A DNA stretch of 36,708 nucleotides. Source: Fragilaria crotonensis (taxonomy: Eukaryota > Bacillariophyta > Fragilariophyceae > Fragilariales > Fragilariaceae). Numbering within the stretch: position 1 is the stretch's first letter; each line of letters begins with the position of its first letter. The stretch covers positions 1 to 36,708 of the forward strand of contig JAKSYS010000632.1 of the NCBI GenBank assembly GCA_022925895.1. The letters are read 5' to 3'. Shown here piece after piece: positions 16,423-28,360 of this stretch. A program made the position numbers and the translations under genes. The notes beneath the pieces are model-generated. The model made no database searches. It was not told the origin of the DNA and was given only the letters and a program-made list of their open reading frames with translations.

Positions 16423-19328
16423 TTAGTATGCATTTGTACCCTCATAGCCAAACAACATGATGGAAGAAGGAGAACGAGAAAGCTTCCCTTCGTTCTCTTC
16501 ATCAAAACTCTCGTTTTGATTTCCATCCTCGTGATGGAGAGGCATGAAATAGTCAGAGCCAGCCAAACGCTGGCTGATAACTTTGGTAAGAGAGGCACGA
16601 AAATCCTCGAAATCAGTTAATTCCTCATCGAAATGGAAGTCATCAGCGTAGGAACTCTCGTGCTCAGTACCACAGACCTCACGTCCTTCGGATGTAATAA
16701 GCGGATCGTGGAGAAGACCTGCAGGGCGAGTGAAATAGCAGCGCCCGAAAGCAAATCTGTCAGAAGTCTTAACAGGCAACTCCGGATGGAGATGAAAAGC
16801 GGCAAACTGCTTAAGCGCAACCACGTCAGCCATAACCTTCGCTCGCTCTTGTTCTTCTTCAGCATCAAGATACTCGGGTGCAGAAGCGCGGGTGAAATAG
16901 TTACGACCACGAGCCCTCGCATCTGTTGACTCAACAGGCTTCTCGGGGTGGAGGTGAAATTCAGCGTGCTTCTTCAAAAGCGCAATCTCCTCGAAGATAA
17001 GGGCGCGCTCTTCGGCATCCTCGCAACTGATCTGTTCGGGCGCAGAGTAACGAGAATAGTAGTTGCGCCCGAATGCAGTTGGGTCAACTTGCTGGCCAAC
17101 AGGCTTCTCGGGATGGAGATGGAATTCGGCGTGCTTCTTGAGCAACGCAACCTCTTCCAAGATCGCTGCGCGTTCCTCCGCATCCTCGTAGGATATTTGC
17201 TCTGGCGCAGAGGCACGAGTGAAGTAGTTGCGAGCGCAAGCCATGGAATCAGTAACCACGACAGGCATCTCTGGGTGAAGATGAAACGTAGCAAACTGCT
17301 TCATCATGGCGGTTTCAGCCAGAATCTTCTCGCGCACTTGCTCTTCTTCAGCGTCAAGGTACTCAGATGCAGACGCGCGCGTGAAATAGTTACGACCACA
17401 AGCCATTGCGTCCGTCGACTCAACAGGCTTCTCGGGGTGGAGGTGAAATTCAGCGTGCTTCTTCAAAAGCGCAATCTCCTCGAAGATAAGGGCGCGCTCT
17501 TCAGCATCAGCGAGACTGATCTGTTCCGGCGCAGAGTAACGAAAGAAGTAGTTGCGTCCAAATGTAGTCGCGTCAACTTGCTGTCCGACAGGCTTCTCGG
17601 GATGGAGATGGAATTCGGCGTGCTTCTTGAGCAACGCAACCTCTTCCAAGATCGCTGCGCGTTCCTCCGCATCCTCGTAGGACACTTGCTCTGGCGCAGA
17701 AGCACGAGTGAAGTAGTTGCGAGCACAAGCCATGAAATCAGTTACTGCGACAGGCATCTCGGGGTGAAGATGAAACGTAGCAAACTGCTTCATCATGGCG
17801 GTCTCAGCCAGAATCTTCTCGCGCTCTCGCTCTTCGTCAGCATCGAGATACTCGGGTGCAGAAGCGCGCGTGAAAAAGTTACGACCACAGGCCATCGCGT
17901 CTGTTGACTCAACAGGCTTCTCGGGGTGGAGGTGAAATTCAGCATGCTTCTTCAAAAGCGCAATCTCCTCGAAGATAAGGGCGCGCTCTTCAGCATCAGC
18001 GAGACTGATCTGTTCCGGCGCAGAGTAACGAGAATAGTAGTTGCGCCCGAATGCAGTTGGGTCAACTTGCTGGCCGACAGGTTTCTCTGGATGGAGATGG
18101 AATGCAGCGTGCTTCTTAAGCAACGCAGCCTCTTCCAAGATCGCTGCACGTTCCTCGGCATCCTCGTGGGACACTTGCTCTGGCGCAGAAGCACGGTAGA
18201 AGAAGTTGCGAGCACAAGCCATGGAATCAGTTACTGCGACAGGCATCTCGGGGTGAAGATGAAACGTAGCAAACTGCTTCATCATGGCGGTTTCAGCCAG
18301 AATCTTCTCGCGCTCTTGCTCTTCTTCAGCGTCAAGGTACTCGGGTGCAGAAGCGCGCGTGAAATAGTTGCGACCACAGGCCATCGCGTCTGCTGACACG
18401 ACAGGTTTCTCGGGGTGGAGATGAAATTCAGCATGCTTCTTCAAAAGCGCAATCTCCTCGAAGATAAGGGCGCGCTCTTCAGCATCTTCGCAACTGATCT
18501 GTTCGGGCGCAGAGTAACGAGAATAGTAGTTGCGTCCAAACGCAGTCGCGTCGACTTGCTGTCCGACAGGCTTCTCGGGATGGAGATGGAATTCGGCGTG
18601 CTTCTTGAGCAACGCAGCCTCTTCCAAGATCGCTGCACGGTCCTCGGCATCCTTGTAGGACACTTGCTCTGGCGCAGAGGCCCGTGTAAAGTAGTTGCGA
18701 GCACACGCCGTGGAATCAGTTGCAACAACAGGACATTCGGGATGTAAATAAAAGGAAGCAAAAGTTTTCAACTGCTTGGCTTCCTCGAGAATGCGAGCTT
18801 GTTCATCGCTTTCTTCAACGGATAGTTCCTCAGGTGCCGAAGCACGCGAAAAGTAGTTACGAGCTTTAGCATATGGATCACTAGTAATAACAGGATTCTC
18901 TGGATGGAGATGAAAGGAAGCATATTGCTTGAGCATCATAGCATCAGCTAAGATCTGATTGCGTTCATTCCATTCCTCGTCGAATTCTGAAGGTAGAGTG
19001 TTAGTTGATTTAGCGATACACGAAAGTGCATGCACAAATTCGCAGCATTTAAGAATGAAGCTCATAGACGCCATCAAGCGCAAACGACCAATCCAATAGC
19101 ATCAGACGTACCATCTTCGGTATCATCCTCAGAATCAAAAGAATCAGTATCAGAGTCATGATCGTTGGACTCTTCAAGGTGGACCTCGGCGGTGTTGAGG
19201 TCGTAGGTTGTGACGGTTTCGTCACTTTTGGTGGATTTACGTCCCCTCGCGATTTCACTCGACCAGTTAACCTCCTTGGAAGGAGCTTTGGTCTTGGTGC
19301 TAGCGCGAGAGGACTGAGAGTTTCCCAT
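16423..19328 (-). CDS. Large repeat protein, 14 copies of an about 54-residue HLHPE...RASAPE motif
   Basis: Exon 1 is 19328-19112, intron 19111-18987 (GTACGT...CTTCAG, 125 nt), exon 2 is 18986-16423; joined 2781 nt, 926 aa. The junction codon G|AA restores TEDEFDEEWNE. The start MGNSQSSRAS fits an N-myristoylation signal (Gly2, Ser6), so membrane attachment is likely. Then follow an acidic Asp/Ser stretch and 14 repeats of the form xFHLHPExPVxxxDxxAxxRNYFxRxSAPEx, each with a helical linker (AEERAxILEEAALLKKHAE). Repeats 3-14 form four copies of a three-repeat higher-order unit. The C-terminal tail is acidic. I do not recognise the family; repeated helix plus conserved loop suggests a scaffold or binding protein. 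Convergent with the Nopp140 gene, 115 bp apart, and divergent from the 66-aa gene. Confidence 0.85.
16900..18870. repeat. Higher-order tandem repeat inside the coding sequence, exact 489-bp period
   Basis: The word TCAACAGGCTTCTCGG (or variant) falls at 16931, 17420, 17909 and 18398, which is 489 bp apart each time (163 codons). Each unit has three subtypes marked by EKPVGQQ, EKPVES and EMPVAV. The units are very similar in DNA as well as protein, so the expansion is recent or kept homogeneous. Confidence 0.92.
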
Positions 19329-20328
19329 CTTAGGCGAATGTTATCGAAGCGGTTGGTTTACGATTGACTGGAGAGCATTTAACAAACAAAGTTGTGCGAG
19401 TTCGTCTTCGAGAGGCCTCCACGAGAAGGGCCGAAAATCTTGTTATGGTATACTTGCTACATCGGAATTAGTAGAAAGTATCTTGCAAAATGGATTTGTT
19501 CTTTCGATGGAAAACTACGTATACGGTGGCCGCCTCCGATTAATGTGTCATCTATTGATTTTGGGAATCTTAAATTGGTGTCAGCAGTTGAAGGTTCTGA
19601 AGTCCGTTGTCAGCTTGCAAGGGAATTCGCATTTTACACACTCAATTAAATATAGCTCGTATTACATTCCTAATAATGCTTCCACAGAATAATTCATCGA
19701 TACCATTTATTTCAGTCTTCAATAGTTCGCGATTACCGTAACGTCAGTGACGCCATGCAACTCGAATATGTAAACAACAGATGTGACAGATTCCTATCTT
19801 GCCTTCAAGCGTTGGCAGGATCAGATGCCATGAAAGTGTCAATTCGGCTTCGCCGTGGCCTCGCGTAGACAAATTACCAACTCCATGGTTGGAGTTCGGA
19901 TGCTGCATTTCAGAATACACTTTTGATTGGTTAATGAATGACGCAGAGTTCACAAAAACGACTTATTATATATACATCGCTTTATACGTATATATTCGTT
20001 GTCTATTAGACGGTGGTTCCGATAAGTTGTCACAAAAATCGTATCTTTTGTACACAGGTTCCCCTACAGAACGAAAGGCTCCCCGGGGGTTGTCGTTCTG
20101 GTTCCATCGATGAAACCTACAGCCTGATTATTTGTATGCTAACGATGGTCTTTAAGGAGTTTGGTGTGTGCAATCTGGATTTGGCTTTCTCCGTGACACG
20201 AAATTCGGATTCCATTGCACCTTTGACACCGCCGAACGTATTCGACCTTTACCTCACGTCTCACAAATTCTTACTCAGATCTGTGAAAAGTATCTTTTTA
20301 ATTTTTTACACGAAATCTTATTGCTATC
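19329..20328. promoter_or_regulatory. 1-kb divergent promoter region
   Basis: It separates two genes reading away from each other (19328 - and 20329 +). ORFs here have no recognisable content. Two features stand out: ACGTCAGTGACG at 19741-19752, an inverted pair of TGACGT/ACGTCA half sites (CRE-like bZIP sites, reported as CO2/cAMP-responsive in diatom promoters), and a stem-loop at 20067-20100. Confidence 0.45.
20067..20100. repeat. Inverted repeat / stem-loop upstream of the 66-aa gene
   Basis: CAGAACGA (20067-20074) pairs with TCGTTCTG (20093-20100), with CCCCGGGG inside the loop that could pair further. About 230 bp before the start codon; it may lie in a 5' leader. Confidence 0.6.
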
Positions 20329-20669
20329 ATGGCAGGACAACGCAAACGTGCCGGTGACAAAGAGGAGGTCGTTCTATGCATGTAAGTCAGTCTCGTGTCG
20401 TCAATGCATTTGCGGCATGGAGTTCGGGCGAAGGCCCCTCGCGGCGTTGGTGTTGCAGACCATGACTGCTTGATTTCCGTCTCGACCCTTTCCTAACCGA
20501 TCTCTCTTGTTTGTCTCACAGGAAGGATCAAAAGAAGGTGGCGAAGCTGAAATCCAAGATTCCTTATTTCGAAGCTCGCAAGCAGCAGGACGAAGTTGAT
20601 AAGCTGAACCAACAGATCGAGAATGTCTACAAGAAGGCCCAAGAAGCAATGAACATGGCTCTGGCCTAG
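20329..20669 (+). CDS. Small 66-residue charged helical protein, two exons
   Basis: Exon 1 is 20329-20381 (MAGQRKRAGDKEEVVLC plus AT), intron 20382-20521 (140 nt, GTAAGT...TTGTCTCACAG), exon 2 is 20522-20669 ending TAG. The joined AT|G codon gives M18, then KDQKKVAKLKSKIPYFEARK and a helix with heptad-like spacing (VDKLNQQIENVYKKAQEAMN). Both splice sites are near consensus and the joined frame is clean, which is the main support for a real gene. No signal peptide or membrane segment. The family is not recognised; the C-terminal 45 residues look like an amphipathic or coiled-coil helix, so a small subunit or adaptor is possible. Confidence 0.75.
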
Positions 20670-21690
20670 GGATGATTCTATACGCGTCGCGATGGATCCA
20701 AGTAATGCCGCGGACCATGGATAGAGCTTAATTCTAGTCACATTTAGGATCTTGTTGCTACGCTTGATTGTTTTCGAGCATTCTGTATCTGTTCAATACA
20801 ATAAAGTGTGCATCCACGGTCGTGCGTGCATACGAGTGCTGAATTTAGACAATGCGAAGCCTCCGGAATATGGACCGATTCAAACGATTGGACCAACATT
20901 TGAGAATGTTCAGACCTGTTGAAGTTACAGTTTGCTTGCAACATAGGTCAGGTATGGCTGGCCGCATGTACATGACGCGCCGACGGCGCTGAGTGGAGTT
21001 ATTGGTTGAAATGTTCAGGCTCATGGTTACTCGCTACGACATCTTAGAATTTCTCTGTGTGGAGTTTATTCTTCAGACAAGCGAACTCTCATGGCTGTCT
21101 AAGGTCGCCATTCAGGCTTCGCGTGTTTCGTGTGTGCAAAACAGATGAGTTCTGCACCGGGTACCAGTACTGTGCTACTGTGCTAGCGGCGAGATATGTA
21201 GCTGTAGCACATATGATATACGCTCAGGTTGTACCAGGTTTGCTTACCAAGTACAAATATGACACCTGCGTCGTACAGACCATTCAGTCTCCGAACGAGT
21301 GGACCGATCCAGCCGACATGCCGTTAAAAGACAGTTTCTACTCTGGCTCTTTAAAACAATCTTTATTTCAGAGTGCAATAACTTAACCAATTCTCGAAAC
21401 GACGATAAATGCTAAAAGCGTGCACCATGGTGTTTGATGTCTATAGGTGTCACACATGGTGCAAGGTGTCATCGTCCTTTTGGTTTTTGGCAAAGTCAAT
21501 ACCGGGCTTGGAATTGGCCTTCCGCGGGGAAGAAGAATAGAAGTGTACTAGCTCCCACGTAGAATCTAATACTGAAGGTCCAAGTCGCCCTCTCATTGGC
21601 CCATTGCTCGTCAGATGTTCTGTTATCTGGTGTACTGTTGCCACCGTAGTTTTGCTGTAGAAAATTGAGGCGCCACATTGAACACCAACA
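20670..21690. other. Intergenic region, nothing recognised
   Basis: An ORF at 21057-21386 (109 aa) has no recognisable motif and no clear splice or start context. I leave it uncalled. Confidence 0.4.
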
Positions 21691-21696
21691 AGATTC

Positions 21697-23400
21697 TTGC
21701 AAATTGCAGGAGAGCAATTTCTTGCGGAGACTGTTTTGATGACGATGACGATGACGAAGGGAACAAAGGTCGTCATGTGTCCAGAAGACCTCTATAAGTT
21801 TCCGCGAACAAGGAGTTCAGCTGTCACCTGTTTGGCATCTGGGAAAAACCAAAAGTTGACGTTTCCGGAATCTTTCTTTTGTCATGGATGCGACCTCTTC
21901 GAAGACGCCATTTTGAGCGGCAACAAAAGAGCTAATCGGAACCAGTCAAGGTACACCTGTACTGGTGGCCATGAATGTGACCGAATTTGTCCAACAACTC
22001 TGTGGCATAGATATCGACCAAACAACAACAAGGATCCCACACCAACGGTCGATGGGAACCGCAGCGGTGATGACAGCGATACAGCCAGAACACAAAAGCA
22101 TGCGTTGCCACACCAACAATAATGAAACGACACCATCAGCATATACAAAATCCTCGCCTACAAAAAAACCGCTAAAGAAGATGATTCGGCAATCACAACG
22201 ATTGTTGTAATCAACTGTCCGACCTTGTTATGCGGAACAAGGAAGTAGTGATGAAGATAGTGGTATGGAGGACAACGAAGATGGCTATACACCAGCGATT
22301 TGCGAGTGCCTTATCGTTTTCAGCGGATGGTGAGCCTTGTGGCAGCAATAGAGGAGAAACAAGTATTACTAGTACCCAGGTTTGTGGTGACAACCTGCGC
22401 CGATTCTACACTACTTGTGCTTGTCAGGAAGGAGAAGTTGATGAGGTGGGTCTTGTGGTCGATGATGTGATGGAATAAATCACCGATCTCAAAAGAAGAA
22501 ATTTCCTACTGGACGAGCACTTACACAAAGTCCAGCAGACTCTAAATTTGCAGATAGCGAGTCTCAACAAGGCAGAGATTGCTGAGCTTGGTGCCAAATT
22601 GTCAACAGGTGCTGTCCATGACATGAATACTCCCACCCCAGAGCTGGGGAAAACAGCCATTGAGAATTCAACAAAGCAAAAGAATCGTATTGACAGGGAG
22701 GATAAGGAGGTCTCGCAAGTGCTATCAGATATCATCTATAATTTCTTAATGAAATCTGAACTGCTCACTATCATCGACAAACGGAGGTTTCCAACCCCTC
22801 GGCTAGCAAGATTTGTTGTTGACAGTGTTCTGGCATTTGAATGGGTGCACTGTGAACTTGCTTATGCTGCGAGCAGTATAAGGGCGACCCTCAACCAAAC
22901 TACTAGGATGATGAATGACGACCCTGAGCACCAAGCATCATTTGGTTCATCATTGCTGGCACTCTTAAATGGAAAATACCCTCGTTGTACAGACAAGCGG
23001 AAGCTGCGGTAGTGGTTGATTGTCTATGGAATGAAGCATTTCTGGAAGGAGAAGCAAAATCGATTATGATTGATCGAGTTCGCAAGTATTTCAGAAACAA
23101 GGTCATTACTCCATGGAAGATTCTCAAGGCCATGGACCTTGTTGGCTTCAATCTTAGTCTGGCTGGGATTGAAGTATTGAGATGACAGTGCCGACAAGTA
23201 CAGCAGGGGCTTCCTTCCTAGTAAATCAAGCATTATGGAGCACAACTCCTCATGTATTTCAATCGTTCTGTTCATGTGGAGATCAATTGAAACATGGGGA
23301 GAACTGAGAATTGCTACCGCATTGCTCCGAGTGCATCTTAAAGGGGAATATGGTGATTGCGGGTAAGTGAACGTCCTGGGTACCGACAAAGATGTACCTC
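21697..23400 (+). pseudogene. Multiply broken gene of an unrecognised, probably transposon-related family
   Basis: Coding-like blocks occur in successive frames. 21697-22122 has a cysteine-rich segment with FFCHGCDLFED and YTCTGGHECDRICP (possible zinc ribbon). 22230-22478 has FYTTCACQEGEVDEVGLVVD. 22548-23012 is helical, with SDIIYNFLMKSELLTIIDKR and VDSVLAFEWVHCELAYAASS. 22985-23185 has VRKYFRNKVITPWKILKAMD and LSLAGIEVLR, running in a further frame into DSADKYSRGFLPSKSSI (about 23185-23235). The order reads like one protein of more than 450 residues with at least four breaks. Some breaks could be introns, but no clear GT-AG pairs rescue it. It may be another element's protein; function unknown. 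Confidence 0.55.
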
Positions 23401-24726
23401 ATTTGCTCTATATGCCTGTTGGTGTCAATATCTACCATCAAACTTGGCAGAGACATGTCAGCTACGCTCTATTGATCTGCATTTGTAAAAATCTTTTGGT
23501 TTTTTTCTGTATGTTATAACGTGGGTCCTCAATCCAAGTCACGATGGCATTCGTAGCGCCTTAAGTGCATTCATGGAGGGGTACATCCTTAAGTTCAGCA
23601 TTCGATTGCGTGCCGGTGGGCTTGGCAATGTGCCCCACAGGAGGTAGCTCCATCCTGAATTTGCAAATGAACATTGTTAATCATCACTGGATACCACTGA
23701 CATTGCACTACTGGACGCTACCTTACGGGAAAGAGTAGTATCTAGTCGTTTGGGTCGACCACCCCGGAGCGAGTGAAGTGGCAGCACGTTGCACCTTCAT
23801 GGCAATTTGAGTTCGTTGTTTGGCAGCTTGAATCAACACCAATGATGCAGGTCATTGAGTGCAAAGTGTAAGTGCGACCGAAAGCGACTCGTGTCGTGAA
23901 GAATGTGAAGCAATTAATGAAATTCAGGAAAACTCCATGTGATCTCCTTCCCAGTAGCAAGTGCTCACCCTCGGGATGTAGGCATGAGAACGGGAGGACC
24001 ACGTTTGTCCACGGGGAGGTATATGCACGAATACCGAAGAATGGTATGCAATTTCCTAGGCAATGGCATTCTGCGTTCGTAGTATGTGGGGCGTACTAGT
24101 TGGATGAGTTGGACAATGATGTGGAGATGCTTTTGGAAAGATAAACCTTGTACCTCTATACCCTCATGATGATTGATGACTGGCAAAAATGCAATTGCAG
24201 TAATGCATCAGGAAGCCCATATCTGTGGTTTGAACATAAATCTGTGGTCATGCACCAAGAAAATATGTATTGACCGCATATATCTAACAAAATTTATTCG
24301 ATTTGAAAATCACTTAGGTTTGTTTAGGTATGTTAACATGATATCTTTGTTTTGTACATGGTTATATTTACAAAGGTCTTTTTATACTTATTTGTATCTA
24401 TGATAGAAATATTTTTACAACAATATCCTATTACTGTATGATTCCTCGGAAAGTTTACATACTATCCACTCTTTTGGTCAGATGTTATGTATCTTCTACA
24501 TCCTTTCCGCACGTTCGTAAGCTTGACGGACGTGCTTCCCTTTTTTCATCGGTTGTTGTTCATGCTTTTTCGTGTATCTCCTACTAGTATGATACAATCT
24601 TCGCGCCATATTTTCCAACAGAAAACTTAACTTCATTTTTGGTGTAAACCATCTTACTGACTTGGCATCATCACCAGCCACCACTGCCATTAGTAAGCAA
24701 GACGTGGAAGTTGATCAGTTTTCATA
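23401..24726. other. Degraded region upstream of the Plavaka/KDZ-like transposase
   Basis: Short coding-like bits remain (for example VFKNVKQ-like ORF 23872-24099), perhaps the tail of the broken gene before it. 24290-24430 is AT-rich. A minus-strand 64-codon ORF at 24496-24690 has no recognisable content. The last 100 bp precede the ATG at 24727. Confidence 0.35.
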
Positions 24727-26343
24727 ATGGCACCAAGCAGCACATCATCAGCATCTCAAAGTGGAGCCTTCACATGTTTCAATGTCAACTGCTATGCTAC
24801 GTTCAAAACCGAACGAGGTCTTCGTCAACATTTATGGCGAAGTGCTCCATGTCGCGATTATATGTCGGAACCAAGGCCTCTTGCCGCTAGCCTTGACGTA
24901 GTTCATGAGAGTACATGGTCCCGGCGCTTGGGATACGGCGTTGAATCTTCACGTCTAAATCCTTTTATGAGTGCAGATCCTCCATCGTATGAGCCTTACG
25001 AAGTTTTTGACTACTCGGCTACTACTTGTAATTTTGACGCAGATGATGGCATTCATGAACAGGAGGTTGAAATGAACCAGAACTTGTCTACAAGAACAGG
25101 CATCGGTGACATTGCTATATCTTGCCCAGTTTTTCATGCCATGATGGAACGCCTTCAAGCGGGTGATCGCCATGCAATCATGGTATTGCATCATGATATT
25201 GAACATCGAAATATTGTGAATCTCCTCAAGCTTTTGGAGGATGCCCAATGTCCTGACTACATGTTGCAGAAGGTACTGCAATGGGCATACAATGCTAAGT
25301 TAGAGGGCTTTGATTTCAACCCAAAAGCTACAACACGGAAAGCCAACATCCAGTGGATGTACAAAGCTTTGGAACACTCACACAGAGGACTTCCTAAGGT
25401 GCTGACAGCGAATCTTGAAGATCACGACAAGGCTCAAGATATTATTTGCTTTGACTTTGTACCTGCATTATTGTCAATGCTGCAAGACGAGTCATTGATG
25501 GTGATGGAAAATCTTGTCATCAATAAGGAGTATCCAATGTCAATGTACATACCAACTGACAGCAAAGTTGGCGAGGCAAACAGTGGTTCACGTTATCGAG
25601 AATTGTACCAACAACTTGCACAAGGGAAGGATCAGCTGCTTGTACCAATTATAATGTACCTTGATGGCACCGTCATTGACAGCAAGGGGCATATTGATAT
25701 CTGTCCTGTGTCATTCACAACATCTCTTTTCACTGAGAAAGTTCGTCGTGATGTAAAAGCATGGCGCCTGCTGGGCTATGTTCCAGACCTGAACTGTGGG
25801 CGCTCTGCAGCAATGAATAGCTTTGCAAATGCATGTGCTGAAGAGAAAGGTCGCACTACTCGTAATTTCCATAAGGTCATGGATGTGATGATGGCAGGTT
25901 GGGTGAAGTGTCAAGCTGGTTTAGATGATCGTTTAAAACACGTACCACTGAAACTTGGTGACAGGTGGTTTGTTGTCGAACTTGTTTGCCCCCTGTTATT
26001 TGTCATCAACGATGGCAAACAAGGTGACCAACTTTGTTGCCGAATCAATGGCCATCACAGCAGTACATTGCGTCACCATCGTTCATGTGATTGCTTGTAT
26101 GAAGATCTAGATAATCCTGATGTTGAGTGCACATTCCTATCGACTGAGACAATCAACTACGCATCTCAACATGGCTCACAAGAGGAGCTCCGCCAGCTTT
26201 CAATTTACAGATGTGACAATGCCTTCAATCCTCGGAACGTTGCGGGTTTTACACCCATGCATGGACAGTACACTTTGGTACAATATTGCAACATTTTGAT
26301 ACGCTGTTCTGTATCAATTTTTTCAATATATGGAAATGGTTGA
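24727..26343 (+). CDS. Plavaka/KDZ-like transposase, intact N-terminal half (copy X), 3' end replaced
   Basis: A 538-codon open frame from ATG 24727. Residues 17-42 form a zinc finger (C17, C22, H35, C42) of the type seen at the N terminus of Plavaka transposases. A helical block (VFHAMMERLQAGDRHAIMVL, then LKLLEDAQCPDYMLQKVLQW) and SRYRELYQQL lead into VPIIMYLDGTVIDSKGHIDICPVSF, where D313 is the likely first catalytic Asp. Later come LGYVPDLNCG, VCPLLFVINDGKQGDQLCCR and LRHHRSCDCLY. The family assignment is by motif layout, not by search. Similarity to copy Y stops at about 26230 (RCDNAFN); the last 35 codons are foreign sequence. Copy Y at 28410-30534 carries the missing second half, so X cannot be a full transposase. 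Confidence 0.72.
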   Translation: MAPSSTSSASQSGAFTCFNVNCYATFKTERGLRQHLWRSAPCRDYMSEPRPLAASLDVVHESTWSRRLGYGVESSRLNPFMSADPPSYEPYEVFDYSATTCNFDADDGIHEQEVEMNQNLSTRTGIGDIAISCPVFHAMMERLQAGDRHAIMVLHHDIEHRNIVNLLKLLEDAQCPDYMLQKVLQWAYNAKLEGFDFNPKATTRKANIQWMYKALEHSHRGLPKVLTANLEDHDKAQDIICFDFVPALLSMLQDESLMVMENLVINKEYPMSMYIPTDSKVGEANSGSRYRELYQQLAQGKDQLLVPIIMYLDGTVIDSKGHIDICPVSFTTSLFTEKVRRDVKAWRLLGYVPDLNCGRSAAMNSFANACAEEKGRTTRNFHKVMDVMMAGWVKCQAGLDDRLKHVPLKLGDRWFVVELVCPLLFVINDGKQGDQLCCRINGHHSSTLRHHRSCDCLYEDLDNPDVECTFLSTETINYASQHGSQEELRQLSIYRCDNAFNPRNVAGFTPMHGQYTLVQYCNILIRCSVSIFSIYGNG

Positions 26344-26742
26344 ACATTTCCATTTAACAATATGCTTTTGTTCCAAATTTTTGAAACGAGGCACATTTGC
26401 AGTCTGGTCAATGATACACTGTTCACATCAGTACCCTAAGAGGATGCTCCTGCCTGCACACATTTCACATCAGTACACAAAATGATGCTCCCGTCTGCTA
26501 ACATTTCATGATGTTACCCCAAGACGGTGCTCACACCTGCACATTTTGAAGATATTTGTAACCATTTGTTGACATGAATGTACCATGGTACCATGGTTAC
26601 AGTTGATCATTACGTTGCTCATTGTGTATTTCCATTTAGGTTTATTTAAGCAAAAGTGTTATGCATTCCACAATGAACGAGGACATTCAACACGAAGCTA
26701 CATTTCTTGTTCAAGCACATATCACTCGGTATGAACATGTCA

Positions 26743-27106
26743 CCACCCGACCTCTAAACGGAGAGTGACTTCACATTCATCCAATCACCACCTCTGAATG
26801 GAGGGTGGCTTCATGATGTCAGAGCAGCGTCATGATAGCAGTCCGGACAGGACGGTGCACTCTGATGTCCACTCAACCACCAGCGGCGGCTTCACGACAT
26901 GCAATCATGACATGAAGAGCGTGTACACGCCAGTACAATCACCAGCACCTCTAATGGAGAGTGGCAATCATGACATGAAGGACGTGTACACGCCGGTACG
27001 ATCACCACCTCTAATGGAGAGTGGCTCACATCCGTTGGCTTCATATCGGTCCTCATTGAGGGATGGCTTCACGTCGGGCCGAGTACCACCTCTAAATGGA
27101 GAGCGG
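26743..27106. repeat. Five dispersed hairpin-type units, ACCACCTCTAAATGGAGAGTGG
   Basis: Units are at 26743-26767, 26787-26808, 26941-26964, 27004-27024 and 27085-27106. Each can fold because CCAC(C)TCT pairs with AGAGTGG around a short AATGG loop. 26920-27024 also carries a duplicated block, CATGACATGAAG(A/G)(G/A)CGTG. Confidence 0.8.
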
Positions 27107-28360
27107 TTTCACGTCCGTCTGATCACCAATCCTTACGCGGAGGGTGCTACCGGTAGGATGTTTCATACCTTCTTGCCGGTTGATTGTCGATTTGGATTTG
27201 AACCCTGAGACTCGCTTTCCTGTACCATGCATAGCCACTCATCCTCTGCTTTTGTTGTGAAAACAGGTGTAAGTTAAGGTATGAAAACCCTTGAACTGCA
27301 CAACCGCGATGGCCAAGTGCTTCCAATGGAAGTTGAATGAAGAAATGCATCAGGAACAAGTCAATCCATCCGTATCACTGAGACTAGAATATGCTGCATA
27401 CAATTAGTAGTCAATATAAATCCAAATAAGATAAGGATTTGTTAAATGGTACGACAATTACGTACAAGTACATAAGAAGGAAGATAGTCAATATTGGATA
27501 TTGTTCCTGTGTATATCTCTTATAGTCGCTAGTACTATGGAATTTCAATTTTAAATCCAATTCAGTCTCCAGCGTATTAAGTTGTTTGCAGCTTGTCGCA
27601 TCATTTATGAAATTAGCTATGTTATAAATCTATGTACATGTACATGAAGGCAATAGCAAACTAAATGCATACTTGTATTGATGTGCAAATTGGAACTAGC
27701 TTTTCATTCATTATACAGATAGAGAAGAGCATACAGTGACTCTCAGTGTTTGCTGGAAGAATATTTGAAACGCAGACTGCGAGTCGTGTAAATTTTAAAT
27801 TATCAAAATGTACAAGTATGGACACACACTATGATCATCGTATCAAATTCCTGCTGAAACGTTGAGAGCCAATACAACCAGTACGCTTGTCACCAATGAG
27901 ATTTTGAATGCTTCAATCATCAGTCCGTAAAAATTGTAAAATCAATGGAAATCATCATCAACCAATAAAAAGATATTCAAACAACAACGTTGTCAGCATG
28001 TTCAAAATTATGGCGCAATTCCATTAGAAAAAACTTAGAAGAACCCACCACAAGGAGAACACAAAATGAGCGATGCTGGATTTCAAAACAAGATTAGCAT
28101 TCAAGAGACAGCAAATAAAGGCAAATGTAGAGCATGCATGTGAACGTTGTGGTGGCACCAAATGCGGTAAGCAGATGAACAGGACAACAAAAGGTAAACG
28201 ATATGGAACGCAGACAAACACAAGTGACTGGACAAAATGGATGTAAAGTGAATGTACTAATCGAAAGCTTCTTGTCACAGCGCAGGTAACCAAAATCCAG
28301 TTTTAGAGGTGGTCAAGGACGAAATTGAGCGCCACTGTTTGCAACCCAAAATTCACACAT

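Noticed and set aside
16948..18747. Plus-strand ORFs up to 319 codons opposite the 14-repeat protein
   Set aside because: Antisense shadow of the repeat; periodicity comes from the true gene on the minus strand, which has an intron and start supported independently.
21057..21386. 109-codon ORF as a possible gene
   Set aside because: No motif, no splice context and no similarity inside the window.
27188..27203. GGGTTCAAATCC on the minus strand resembling a tRNA T-loop
   Set aside because: The flanking stem does not pair and no anticodon arm or acceptor stem can be drawn.
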